NCBI GenBank assembly: GCA_034509735.1
Contig: JACGWO010000007.1
Coordinates: forward strand, 1,612,001-1,676,000
Reading direction: 5' to 3'
DNA: 64,000 bases
Origin: Sesamum alatum
Taxonomy: Eukaryota > Streptophyta > Magnoliopsida > Lamiales > Pedaliaceae
The notes beneath the pieces were generated by a model that had not been told where the DNA came from, ran no database searches, and saw only the letters and a list, made by a program, of their open reading frames with translations. Position numbers and translations under genes: made by a program. This document shows positions 47,700-59,272 of this stretch, in pieces. How positions within the stretch are numbered: the first letter of the stretch is position 1; the number at the start of each line of letters is the position of its first letter.

Positions 47700-47868
47700 A
47701 GGTATTATTATATAAGTAAACAACAAAGTAAACACTTCATATATTTTATTAAAATTTAGTATTACATGTAAGTAAATACCTTACAATTTATACAGGACTT
47801 TTTTATCATTCATTTAATTCAAAATAATCCTATCACTCGTTTAATTCCATCCTCAAAGTAAAGAAAAA
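47700..47868. mobile_element. Half Tourist-like MITE
   Basis: In reverse this matches the left half of the MITE at 12824-13150 (GAGGATGGAATTAAACGAG, CCTGTATAAATTGTAAGG, TTTACTTACATG). The outer GGGCCCG end is missing at the junction with the next element. Confidence 0.7.
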
Positions 47869-49162
47869 ATTATTTAAATAATATTAGAAAAATAAAAAAT
47901 TATCAAAATAGTACATTTTGAAATGTTTCCCTTGCATTCTTGGAGGTGTATACATTTGCTTAAGAATCTTCCCTTCATTATTTATTTGATTGTCAAGCTC
48001 CAATTTTTTTTTCCGTTTTGTATAATTAATATATTTGATTTATTAATTATTAAAAATTAATTTTTAATTATTAATTAATAAAAGAAAATTTTAAGTCATT
48101 ATTTAATAATATATTTAATATTTTTATTCATATTGTGTACAAAAAATAATAAAAATATTGTGTATTTTATCGAGGTCCTGAAGCCATTTTTTTTAAATAA
48201 TTATTAGAGTTAAATACACTTTGCCCCCCTAAACTATCGTTATTGTTAAAACTTCCAATGTATTTAAAAATAGGCTAAAAATAAGGGTAAAATACACTTT
48301 GCCCCCTGAACTAACAAATGTAACACTTACCCCCTTAGTTGGACAAAGTTGTCCCTCATGCCTTGAATAATTATATTATTCCCAATATATTTTAGCATTT
48401 TGCATGTTAAATCATCACCAAATTATTTTCTAACTAAAAGAAAAATTAATAAGTGAAGAATTTAAATTAAAAGTGGAGTAATAAATTAATATATATATAT
48501 ATATAATAGATACACAACAAATATAATATCACAATAACTCATATATAATACACAGAATGAATGAGTACAATAAATACACAAAAAATTTCAACTAGGGGGG
48601 TAAGTGCTACATTTATTTGTTTAGGGGGTAAATATTATATTAACAATAGTTTAGGGGGGCAAGTGTATTTAACCATAATAATTATTTTAAGAAAATCATT
48701 GACGTCGTTACCTCGATAAAGTCACACAATATTTTTGAAATTTTTGTTATACACAATATGAATAAAAATATTAAATATATTATTGAATAATAACTTAAAA
48801 TTTGTTTTATTAATTAATAATTTTTAAAAAATAAATTTTAATAATTAGTAACTCGAATATATTCTTATATAAAATGAAAAAAATAATAATTGGAGCTTGA
48901 AATTCAAATAAATAATGAAGGGAAGATGGCTAAGTAAATGGATACACCCCAAAGAATGCAAGGGAAACATTGGGATGGGGTTGAAACCCCGGCTTGGTTT
49001 TGTACTTTTTTTTTTTTTTTTTTAAAATAGAATGTTAGAAACCGGGATTTGAATCCCGACTTTACCTAATTTTTCAAAACTTTTCAATATGCACTATTTT
49101 GATAATTTTTTATTTTTTTAATATTATTTAAATAATTTCTCCCAAAGTAAACGGGGCCTTAG
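47869..49162. mobile_element. Large foldback element, about 1.3 kb
   Basis: The left arm (47870-48180) and right arm (48690-49162) are inverted copies: TTATTTAAATAATATTA, TTATCAAAATAGT, GCATTCTTGGAGGTGTA against ATACACCCCAAAGAATGC, AGCTCCAATT against AATTGGAGCT. The right arm has an extra block with a 17-19 base T run (48960-49080). The right end AAAGTAAACGGGGCC next to TTA is PIF/Harbinger-like. A MITE sits near the centre. Confidence 0.7.
48206..48676. mobile_element. Foldback MITE near the centre of the large foldback, 10 bp TSD
   Basis: Ends are GAGTTAAATACACTTTGCCC and, in reverse, TGGTTAAATACACTTGCCCC. The exact 10 bp repeat AATAATTATT lies at 48196-48205 and 48677-48686. It belongs to the GTTAAATACACTT MULE-MITE group. 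Confidence 0.82.
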
Positions 49163-49365
49163 GATATTTATTTTCCCTTATGGTTCAATACAATTTGCTC
49201 ATCCAACATATTACGTACTACACTTTATGTCGCATTTAATAATTTATTTTCTTAGAATAATATTTGAAATAAAATTGAACTTATACTATATTCACATATA
49301 TCTAGCCAGTGTGCAAAGATTGTCAAATTTAATTTCAAATCTAGCTTTCTTCAATAAAAAAAAGG

Positions 49366-49798
49366 ATAAATGCTACATTTGATCTCTTAAGTTTTCGGTT
49401 AAAATCACTTTAGTTCCTCAAGTTCACTTTTTAACTTTAACATTCCTAAACTTTTGTTTTTGTCTCATTTTTGTCCCTATGACCAGTTTTTTCGGTGAAA
49501 ATGCGGCCGGATTTTTGATTTTGTGGAGGGTAAAATGGTCAATCTAAGGTTGATTTTCACTTTTGTGAATAATAAAAACTTTGAACTTTTGTGAACATAA
49601 TAATTAACATATTGCTTAACTTAAAATAAGCGGACTCTTTTTGTTTTTTTTTTTTTCATTTTCAGCAGTTAAAAAAAATAAAAATTATGAATTAGTTTTT
49701 TTCAAACTTATTATCTGAAAATATAATTAAAAAATCTAAGTCAGTAATTTTTTTTTTTATCTTAAGTGTTAGAGATAAGTCTAAAAAAGTTAAACATT

Positions 49799-49834
<36 letters not shown>

Positions 49835-49894
49835 TGTTTGGAGTTTCAAACAGAAAGTTGGTGGAATATACTTTTCAACTAGATTCTTTGGAGG

Positions 49895-49926
<32 letters not shown>

Positions 49927-49991
49927 ATGTATTTTAAGAGGTTTTTTTAAATGTATAGTTCCATTTTATAAAAAAACTCCTAAAATGAATT

Positions 49992-50029
<38 letters not shown>

Positions 50030-51285
50030 TCATCAATCAATCTAGTTAAAAAGTACGGGAGAATTACACTTTTGGTCCCTTTATAATACCACTAAATTGG
50101 TTGGCCTTGACTATACAGTCATTTTGACACCAAAATCTTCTCTAAAAAATTTACAACCCCATCCCTATTCTCACTTTTATAATTTGACCAAAATTTTGTT
50201 GTTCAATAACTTTAAAGTCAGATTTCTAGCCATGAGTAGAAGTTATTCAAATACTGATTTGGCCAATTTGATAATAGTGTAATGTTGATTTTTGGGAGTT
50301 TCGTTTGCTGTAAACTATTGTGGATGATGATAATGTAATGTTGTTGATTTCCTATACTAGTAATTTGATGTTGTGGGATGGTTGTAAAATTCTGATTTCT
50401 AATATTGTTTGTTGGTTTTTCTGTTTTTTTTTTTAATAAATTAACTTCTACTCATAGCTAGAGATCAGTAAAAAATCAGTATTTAAATAACTTCTACTCA
50501 TGACTAGAAATCTAATTTTGAAGTTACTGAACAACAAAATTTCGGTCAATTTATGAAAGTGAGAATAGGGATGGGGCTGTAATAATTTTTCTAGAGAGGA
50601 TATGGTGCCAAAATGGCTTTATAGTCAAGGCCAACCAATATAGGCGCCAAAATGCAACAAATCTCCCCACAAAATCAGCCTCAAATGAGCAACAAGTGCG
50701 CTTTTCCGTTAACTCTTAACGGAGAGTTGACGGTAGGATTAAAAGTATTAAAAAATATGTCTAATTGGGACCAAAAGTGTAACTCGCAAATGAAGGGGGC
50801 CAAAACTGTTTTAGTGATATTATGGAGGGACCAAAAGTGTAATTCTCCCTAAAAAGTACATTAAACTTTTATTCAAAATCCTGGCTGTTAATATTTAATA
50901 AACATTGTTAAGATTTAATTTTCTTAGAGTTATCTTTAACTCCTAACATTAAAAGTTACTGACTTAGATTTTTTTTTTATTATATTTCCGTATTAGATAA
51001 GTTTTATAAAATTTATTCATAATTCTAATTGTTTTTATAACTTCTGAAAATGAAGAAAAAGAGACTATTTTATTTTAAGTTACGGAATATGTTATTATTA
51101 TGCTTACAAGAGTTCAAAATTTTCATTACTCACACAAGACAATTATATCATATTCAGCATACAAAAGTATAAAAAAATTGGTTTCTTGCTTTAAAAAAGG
51201 ACTAATTTGATAATTTTACAAACTTAAGAAACTAAAGTGAGAAAATTAAATTTAAATTAACCATTTTACCCTTCAATATTAAATA
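49366..51285. mobile_element. Long foldback element, about 1.9 kb, with three TA arrays
   Basis: Outer arms share TCACTTTAGTTCCTCAAG-like, GGGTAAAATGG and ACTTAAAATAAG-like words in inverted order (49400-49800 against 50880-51280). The left half has three (TA)n arrays near 49806, 49901 and 50000, with CAACTAGATTCTTTGG and CAATCTAGTTAAAAAG pairing around them. Borders are uncertain. It is interrupted by the element at 50057-50849. Confidence 0.55.
50057..50849. mobile_element. MULE-like element, 10 bp TSD TAAAAAGTAC
   Basis: The 793 bp element has ends GGGAGAATTACACTTTTGG and, in reverse, the same motif, with TAATACCACTAA-type pairing inside and inner arms around CTTCTACTCATG. Exact 10 bp repeats TAAAAAGTAC flank it at 50047-50056 and 50850-50859. 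It is non-coding. Confidence 0.88.
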
Positions 51286-51319
51286 TTTGTGTTTCTTTTC
51301 GAGAAAAGGACCACATGGG

Positions 51320-54300
51320 TACTTGATTGAAAAAGCAAAAGGTTCACACATGTACAAGAAGTAACCAAACATATGTTAGTAAAAACTTTGCGAACAAGCA
51401 ATGCCTACGAAAAAACCCCACAACATCCTTAGTAGCCTCCACGGATAGTCCTATGGACCTGGGCGAGCAGTGCTGGAGCATCCCAACGTCTCCTACGAAG
51501 AGGAATTTGTTCCGATGGGTCCAGAGTGCCCAGCAGACAGTGAGAAAACGGACGAACGCCTCACTGTCCAGGTCCTCATGAGACCGAGGTATCCACTCCT
51601 CATTCCAAAGGCGACTCCGGGACACCGTATTCCATGGCACCAACGACATAGCCCAAACCAAATGTTCAAAGGAGCAATCCACCAACACATGCTCAATCCC
51701 AATTTCCGAGTCGCCACACCATACGCAAGCCCCGTGCAGCGAGACTCGGCGCTGCCGTAGGTTGTCTTGCGTTGGGAGGGCAGATTTGCAGCATTGTTAT
51801 GCAAATAACAAGACCTTTGGACAGGCCTTGGCATGCCACAGAAACTCCCAACTCCAAAGAGACGCGGCCGAACTAGCCTCCGCCGGATCGCTGATGTGAG
51901 ACGCAAGATAGTAGGCACTCCAGACCGAGAAGCGGTTGTGTGTGTCAAAATGCCAACCCCAGGTGTCTCTCTACATCCTCTCGAAGGCGCGTAAGCAAGA
52001 TCCAATCGGCGTTGCTGGGTCGAATTCCCCTTGGATTTGCACCTCATCCCATATCCATCCTCGTCGAGCAAAACAGCAACCGACGATGCGGACGCCAACA
52101 TGAGGGCTAGGAAGATTGGGCGGAAGCTGACTAGTCGAGGAATACATGGGTCGAGATGGATGCGGGTCGTCCGGCCATCACCAATCAATCGTCAAACACC
52201 TGCTTGAAGAAGAGGCCGAGCAATGCAGCTCGAGCGCTATGCAAAGGACGGGCTCCCTCGGTCAATGGGATCGTCCAGTATAGATATGTCGGGAAAATAC
52301 TTAGGCTTCAGCACCGGTGAGCAGACTGTCCGACTGAGTGAGTAGCCGCCATGCTTGCTTGCAAATAAGGGCTTCGTTAAATTCTTTCACCCTCCGGATG
52401 CCCAAACCGCCCTCAGCCTTGCTTCGGTATACCCCGCTCCATGCCTTCTAATGAATCTTACGATCACCGTCTTGGTGCCAGAAGAAGTCACTGTTATGCT
52501 TTCGAACTCCCGTAAAGCAAGTCCGGGAGGTGGAAACAATTTATCGCGTAGGTGGGGATCGCCTGAATAACAGATTTAATCATAACCACGCGCCCCGCTT
52601 GCGATTACCTCTCGCCGCCCAACCATTAAACGCTCGCAAATCCGCTCTTTAAGGCCTTCGAAGACCGCTCTTTTTAGACTGACCCACCACAAACTGGTAG
52701 GCCTAAGTACTTCTCATGCTTGTCGACCACCGGAACCCCCAAAAGGCCAGCTAATTCTGCGTGAAGTTGGGGAGGGGTGTTCTTGCTGAAGACTGCACCG
52801 ACTTGTTTAGGTTGACAGCTACCCGACACTTCCTCGAACGTATGCAAAATGAAATGAACATACATCAGTGCCTCCCTCGTAGCTTGGCAGAAGATGAGCG
52901 CATCGTCGGTAAAGAGGAGGTGTGTAATCCACGGCCCGTGTCTAATTGCCCGGACCCCTTGGAGTAGGCCCCTTCATTCCTCTTCCTAGATAAGGCTGCT
53001 GAAAACCTCTGCGCAACACAGAAACAAATAGGGGAAAGGGGATCCCCTTGACGGAGGCCCCTTTCCGGCTTCAAAGCACCAAAGCAGTTACCGTTAAGCA
53101 GAAAAGAATAAGATATAGTAGACACGCATTGCATGATCCAGGTTACTAAATTATTATGAAATCCTAGTCTACGGAGCACTTGATCAAGGAAAATCCACTC
53201 TACCCAATCATATGCCTTACTTATGTCGAGATTTAGCGAGATGTGGCCGGTCTGGCCCTGGTACTTATGTGCAAAAAAAAGTGATTGAGCTCGTGGGCGA
53301 CAAGAACGTTATCCGCGATGAGCCAGCCGAGCACAAAGGCAGACTGGTGGGGTGATATAATAGTCTTAAAGAGGCTTCATGCGGTTCGCCAGGACCTTAG
53401 ACACTATTTTATAAGTGACGTTATAGAGGCTTATTGGACGGAAAGGGTGACGTATCAGGGTTAACGACTTTAGGGATAAGGACAATATGGGTGGCATTGA
53501 GAGATAGGTCTCGGGTGGCCCCATTGAGGAAGTCAAGCACGCATTTAATAGTATTGGAGCCTACAATGTGCCTGTAATTCTGGTAGAAAACATGAGACAT
53601 ATTGTCTGGCCCTGGAGATTTCAATGGGTGCATCTGCCTTCTTGACCTCCTCGACCGTGAATGGGCGGTTGAGATCCAAATTCTCCGCATCCGAGACCTT
53701 TGGCTGGAGGCAGTCGTCGATTGCATGGGGATCCAGGACTGTGGAAAGAAAGACACTGGAGAAGTGATCCACAATGACGGTTTGAATTTCCGACTTCTTT
53801 GTGAAGCAGCGCCCTTGTTCATCCTTCAGGAGTTTAATGGTCTTACGTTGCTTCTGTTAGGTGGCTTACCCATGGAAAAAAACTGTTTTACGGTCACCCT
53901 CTTTCAACCACAAAGCTTTACCCCGTTGTTTCCAAAGAATCTCCTCTCTGGCTAACAATTCTTCTAGTTCATTACGAAGCCGCTCAATCCGGTGCTTAAC
54001 CTCCTCAGTCAGACGGCCTCCACGCAACCTGTTGATCTCCTCCCCCACCTCCTAGACCCGTCGCCGGATATTCCCAAACTGCGTCTGATCCCACACACTG
54101 AGAGCATTAGCAACATTGCTGATCTTATTTTGAAGAGCCTCGACCGGCGTGGTCCCTTCATTCCCCTGCCAACCTCCCTCAATCGTCCGCCAACACTCCA
54201 GGGAGCAGGCCCACGCAGCCTCCAAACAACATCGTCGCCTCGAGGGTCGATCGACCTCGTCATCTGCCACTTCCAAATTTAGCATGAGGACCGCATGGTC

Positions 54301-54985
54301 CGAGCAAGCCACCGAAATGTGGGAGACCCAAGCTGCTAGAAACTGCAAAGCCCACCGTGAGTCACTGCACACCTATCCAACCGAGCTCAGACCATTGCCA
54401 GAAAATCTCTGTGGTTACACCATGTGAATGGCATGCCGGCGAATCCAAGTCCTGCAAGTCACAGTCTGCAATGTACTGATGGAAGGCCTCCATCTGCCAT
54501 TGCGCACGCCGTGCCCTCCCCTCCTTCTCGGCCAAGCCCAGTATCTCCTTGAAATCTCCCATACATAACCACGGACGTACAGATGTCGATCGGAGGTGAC
54601 GAAATAGGTCCCAAGTCTCTTTCTTTCGGTTCACATCCGGATGCCCATAGAACCTCGTGAAGCGCCACCACCTCAGTATCGCCTTCCTCCCTTACCGTGG
54701 CGTTAATGTGGTGTAGTGAGTACGACTGAACCCAGACCTCGACATCCTTTCGCCAAAACAACACTAGTCCACCACTGCGGCCCCTCACCGCTATCCCCAC
54801 ACTACAATAGTTCAGCTGTTGTTTTAACCACTCGTATCTCCTAACTGCGGACTTGGTTTCAAAGATTAAAACCAAGCCGGGGTTATGCTGTCGAATAAGC
54901 TCCTGGAGCTTGTGAATTGTCCAAGGGGACCCCAAACCCTGCCAATTCCAGGCTAAGAGTTTTCATGGCTGACGGCGGGGCTGCG
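51320..54985 (-). mobile_element. Degenerate LINE (L1-type) with endonuclease and reverse transcriptase remnants
   Basis: Read on the minus strand from about 54960: an AP-endonuclease domain start (WNWQGLGSPWTIHKLQELI, LIFETKSA, GGLVLFW, PWLCMGDFKEIL), then reverse transcriptase pieces SPGPDNMSHVFYQNY, ITYKIVSK-like, SYSFLLNG and RGLRQGDPLSP (near 53060), FTDDALIF (near 52900), KYLGLPV, and a C-terminal WALWTHRNKF tail near 51500. The frame breaks many times. Catalytic FTDD replaces the usual FADD. The 3' end lies next to the foldback element. Confidence 0.8.
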
Positions 54986-55002
54986 AGGCAGCCTTCGTCG
55001 AT

Positions 55003-56126
55003 AAAATGTCTGACTCCTCGTGACTCTCCATCGGTGCATCTTTTCTAATTTCTCAAGTTTTATTTCATTTATTTCCTTACTATATATTATTGTGATAAAT
55101 TATTATATTGATTTGATATGTACTATTATTTTGAGATATGATGTAAACATAAACCACACAATTTCCACAACATCGACAACACTAAAATCAGGATACCTAG
55201 GCCCACCCTCTTCATCAGAATCCTTATCAGTATCAAAATCCTTAGAATTAGAGAAATCACCATCTCCCTCACTTTCACCCAAACTCTCTCTTTCCTCTTC
55301 CCCCATTGAACCCTCTACCCCTTCATCAAATTGTGTGTCCCCCCCCCTCTTCATCCTCCGCATCACTGCCTACATCAAATTCACTATCAGAAAAAAATCT
55401 TGATCACTATCCCCTTCATTTGTATCCCCACCTCAACTAATCTCACCCTTCTGCAACACTCCCTACTAATCTCACTTCGCCTATTACGTCTAAGTACATA
55501 TGGACAAGTCTATCATGATAATGTGCAACACCCTATTAAATTTACTTACTGTAACCGGGGGAGGGGGGAATCTTCATTGAACTTGGGGTCACGCAAGCTC
55601 ATTGCTTCAACAATCCTTGTTTTTTCTTCCATTCCAAATGCTGGAATCTCGCCTTCCTTTCAAGTTCTTCATTCTAGTTTTCAGGGGATTTTTGGGGTGA
55701 TTTGAGTTTGAGGAGATTTGGAGTTGTGTATGATTTAGGGCAAATGGATGTGTCTATTCATAAACCTAAACTAATCAGATAATTTTTCCTCCAGGCCAAA
55801 AAAAGCATCGGCCACATGTGGGGCATGTGGCCAACTCCGCTAAATTATAGAAGGAAATATGGATATGAATCAAAACTGTTAGTTTTTGTAACGTATGGGA
55901 CTAAAAGTGCTACTCCCATAATGAATGGTATCAAAAGTGAAACGAACCTAATTTATGGAACCAAAAGTGCTATTTCCCCTGGAAGGATAGTTTGATAAAA
56001 AAAATATTTCTTTGACCTGCAATAAGTCATTATAAATCAATCAAGGTAATTAGTATGGATTTTTTTTTTGTTGATATTAACAAATTTTATGAGTTTTGAC
56101 TAATGGATAATAGATCTATCTGTTAG
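55003..56126 (-). repeat. Left arm of a 1.1 kb inverted duplication (truncated MULE plus flank)
   Basis: This segment is the inverted copy of 61323-62405. Read on the minus strand it holds the MULE terminal sequence (GGGGAAATAGCACTTTTGG at about 55980 going left), a non-coding leader with GGCCACATGCCCC-type palindromes, and the acidic N-terminal part of a MuDR-type transposase (EGSMGEEERES, DFDTDKDSDEEGGPRYP). The similarity continues past the MULE end into flanking DNA (TGGAAGGATAGTTTG, TCATTATAAATCAATC). The transposase is cut near 55190-55003. Confidence 0.8.
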
Positions 56127-56353
56127 GCTTATTTATTTATTTAATATTAAAAAAATTTAAAATAATAAAAATAAATATAATATAATACATATAACATGTA
56201 TGGTAAAAGTCAAACTCAGAGAGTTCGACTTTACCAATAATTTTTTTTTATAAATCCCAATAGTTCGACTTCTATATATATTTTTTTATTTTTTATTTAT
56301 TATTATTATTATTATTATTTTGTTTTTCTTTTTCTTTTTTTTTTAAAAAATGA

Positions 56354-56452
56354 GTCACGGGCTAGCAAGCCCGTGACCATGCAGCCTTGCTGCATGGGCC
56401 TGCAGCAGCCTTGCTGCTTTGGGTCACGGGTTTTTTAAAAAACCCGTGACCC
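56354..56452. repeat. Cluster of perfect hairpins upstream of the PMD gene
   Basis: Three inverted repeats follow each other: GTCACGGGCT-AGCA-AGCCCGTGAC (56354-56377), CCATGCAG-CCTTG-CTGCATGG (56378-56398), and a perfect 32 bp palindrome centred at 56436/56437 (arms GGGTCACGGGTTTTTT). They share the TCACGGG core. Confidence 0.85.
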
Positions 56453-56464
56453 TCTTCAATGTGG

Positions 56465-56474
56465 CTATATAAAG
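56465..56474 (+). promoter_or_regulatory. TATA box of the PMD gene
   Basis: CTATATAAAG lies about 143 bp before the PMD ATG (56617), directly after the hairpin cluster. Confidence 0.6.
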
Positions 56475-56616
56475 GTGAGGATCTCTTCAATGTGTAACAT
56501 ACTTTTATACCAAACGTTACCTTCTATATTTCTTCCAAGAGTTTGAATTTACACTGAAGTTTATTATAATTTTTCAAACTTTTTCACTCTACACCAAACG
56601 TTAGCTATTGTAAAAT

Positions 56617-57490
56617 ATGGACAGAAGGCAAGTGTATGGTCCACGCGATGAAACTGTGTTGTCATCACAAAGGCAACACAGATCTGATGAGGTGATTGAT
56701 GGCGATTTAGATGAACCTTTAAAAGCACGGTGTGCGGATGGTGCATTTTGTACACACTTCCAAGAGCATGCCCCACATCACAGGGTGTTGGCAGTACTAT
56801 ACGAAATGGGATTTTATGGTGTGTACCGATGCGGCAGAATTGTGTATGATGCGCATCTTATCACAGCACTGGTTGAGAGGTGGCGCCTCGAAACACACAC
56901 GTTTCACTTCACCGTAGGGGAAGCGACAATAACTCTACAAGACGTCCAAATAATTTGGGGACTCCCAATAGACGGACTTGCCGTCACCGGAGTGGATCGG
57001 GAGAGATCTACTACCGGATGGCAGGAATATTGTGCTCTTTATTTGGGCTTTCAGCCATACGAAGGGGAACTTAGGGGTTCGCGGTGTCCATAAACACAAT
57101 TTTGCGTCACATTACACCAATCAGAATTGATGATAACACACCGTTCACCAATGTCGTACAATACGCACATTGTATGGCATTAATTCTTTTCGGTGAGGTG
57201 ATGTTCCCTGACTCATCCGGGCATTTGGTATCATTACTATATGTCCAGAAATTAGAGGATATCGGCGCCACCCGAAACTATAGCTGGGGCAGTGCTGTGC
57301 TCGCATTCTTGTACCGTGAATTATGCAATGCCAGCACCAAAGGCAAAGCACAAATTGGTGGCCCGTTGCAGTTACTGCAGGTAACATTAAATATTTTATA
57401 TTTGTCATTAACTAACTTATTGCAGTATTTTATTTTTGAAACAAGCTTATTATTTTACAGATTTGGGCTTGGTCACGTATGGCAACCACG
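56617..57490 (+). pseudogene. Plant mobile domain (PMD) gene, 5' fragment with frameshift
   Basis: The encoded protein matches the transposon-type plant mobile domain family (often annotated as serine/threonine phosphatase 7 long form homolog). It has CRIVYDAHLI-like context, LVERWRLETHTFHF, GEATITLQDVQIIWGLPIDG and then, after a one-base shift at GCGGTGTCC (57078-57090), ILRHITPIRIDDNTPF, YSWGSAVLAFLYRELC and GPLQLLQ. An intron (57381-57461, GT-AG) leads to IWAWSRMATT. The sequence then runs into antisense SOT at about 57490, so the C-terminal half is missing. Host PMD proteins (MAIN/MAIL1) act in silencing. This one is of the transposon type and not expected to work. Confidence 0.82.
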
Positions 57491-57914
57491 GATAGAATCA
57501 GGAAGCATTTCAAAATGCACGTGCGTCATGAAAATTCTTGGACTGGGAATGGTTTCCAGATCAGGATTATCTTGCTCCCAGTAAAAATTGAACTCTAGGA
57601 AACGCACAAGCATGTGAGGACTGGAAGTGAGTAGAGGGCTTTGATCAATGGGAAAAACATCGCGATTGGCAATGGAAAATATGAGAGCCTTCAACCAGGT
57701 GGTTCCTGATTTAGGCATGGCTGATATTATTACATCCGTGTCTTTTGCTTTGAGAGGATAATACTGGTCGGAAATGGTTTACCTGCAACCAGCAGCCGCC
57801 GTATTTAACGAGCGGTAACCCATCCCAACTCACCCCTTGTTCAAGTGTTTGGAGCAACTTATCCTTGGGATTATTATCAAGTACTTGAGCAGAAGAGCAT
57901 TCTTTTTTCTCCAT
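57490..57914 (-). pseudogene. Sulfotransferase pseudogene, N-terminal half (copy D)
   Basis: It starts MEKKECSSAQVLDNN, continues LLQTLEQGVSWDGLPLVKYG, loses frame by a deletion after RPVLSSQ, and resumes MPKSGTTWLKALIFSIANRD (PAPS loop intact) to MLPDSIR, where the PMD fragment begins. About 55 percent of the protein is missing. It is closest to copy E, about 0.2 kb away, so the two are a recent tandem pair. Confidence 0.88.
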
Positions 57915-58098
57915 TGATATATTAGTGGCGCAAATATATAAGATTGGAGTTTGAAGACTTACCAAATTTCAAGGAAAGTACCTTGAAAATGTTACACAAA
58001 ATCAATACTCGTAATGGAACAAATTAAAGTTTTCAAATTACAAAACAAACACAAATAACTTATCAGTTGTTTAATTACTTCTTTTTTTTTTTTTGGCG

Positions 58099-59090
58099 TC
58101 AAGTCTTGAACATTAAGCCGGAGCCCTTGAACTTGCTATCCATGATCTTTTTTATGCGTTCAACCATGGCAGGAGTCAGATAATTGGTCCAGTCTCCAAC
58201 TCGCCCCTTCCTGAAAAAAGAACTATTTTTCACAATACCATTAATATTACCTGTCTTGTTGATAGCCAAGTTGCTGAGACTTTCAAAGCTGCATAGCCCT
58301 GAGATTTGATCTATCAGACCTTGCTCTTCTTCCTCCGGCGAAAAAGGGAACCCCATAAATTCAGCAATCTTCTTTACCTGAGATGTGATATCCTCTTTCA
58401 GATCCTCGTACTTGAGAAACAACACTTTCCCTGGATTCTCCAAATGAGCCTTCCAGTATCCAAGGATATCATCCCAGAACGGCCCATAGGCGTTAATTCC
58501 CTGGCAATACATGTCGAAAGCCTCATCAACGGCAACTTGGTCCACATTTTTCCCAACCTTGTTTTGAAACAAGAAATGGAGATACGAAACGAACTGATCC
58601 AATGGGTTTCTGCAGATGTAAATAATTCTACAGTCGGTTTCACGGATGGAAACGGGAAGCATTTTGAAATGCATGTGGGTTGAGAAAATTCTTGGACTGG
58701 GAATGTTTTCCAGATCAGGATTCTCTTGCTCCCAGTAAATACTGAGCTCTAGGAAAGGCACAAGCATGTGAGGATTGGAAGTGAGTAGAGGACTTTGATC
58801 AATAGGAAAAACATTGCGATTGGCAATGGAAAACGTGAGGGCCTTCAACCAGGTGGTTCCTGATTTAGGCATGGTTGACAATATTATATCCGTGTCTTTC
58901 GCTTTGAAGTGGTTTTGAGCAGCTAATATCGCTCGGAATGTGATTACCGGCACCCAGCAGCCGGAGTATTTAACGAGCGGTTATCCCAACTCACCTGTTC
59001 AAGTGTTTGGAGCAACTCCTGGAACTTATCATTGGAACTATTATCAAGTACCTCAGCAAAAGAGCATTCCGGGCCTTCTTTTTTCTCCAT
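58099..59090 (-). pseudogene. Sulfotransferase, nearly intact, one frameshift at codon 37 (copy E)
   Basis: The start MEKKEGPECSFAEVLDN leads to ELLQTLEQVSWD. There GATAACCGCTC replaces the GATGGGTTACCGCTC of copy D, a net loss of four bases that breaks the frame. Downstream a complete uninterrupted frame of 283 sense codons to TGA at 58099 keeps every key motif: MPKSGTTWLKAL, the catalytic His in FSTHMHF, CRNPLDQFVSY, YEDLKED and RKGRVGDW. There is no in-frame ATG before the PAPS loop. Either a fresh pseudogene or a local sequence error. CAGGTGAGT at the break looks like a splice donor, but I see no fitting acceptor. Confidence 0.85.
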
Positions 59091-59272
59091 TGCAATGATG
59101 GATGTATATATTAACAACTTATTGAAGAGAAAGATAATGTTTGTGTAGTGTTTATCCTATAACTTCATTGTTTCATATTAATTAATTAGATATGTATCCG
59201 CAATGCCAAAACATATCATCGTGTCATATTAATCATCCATCCAAAGCATGAACAACGCAACCTATTGATGTG

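Noticed and set aside
54052..54427. Plus-strand frames of about 90-120 residues in the 51-55 kb region
   Set aside because: Antisense shadows of the minus-strand LINE.
58960..59000. Intron in SOT copy E to explain the frameshift
   Set aside because: A good donor (CAGGTGAGT) exists, but no branch point and acceptor that restore the frame were found, and related copies are uninterrupted.
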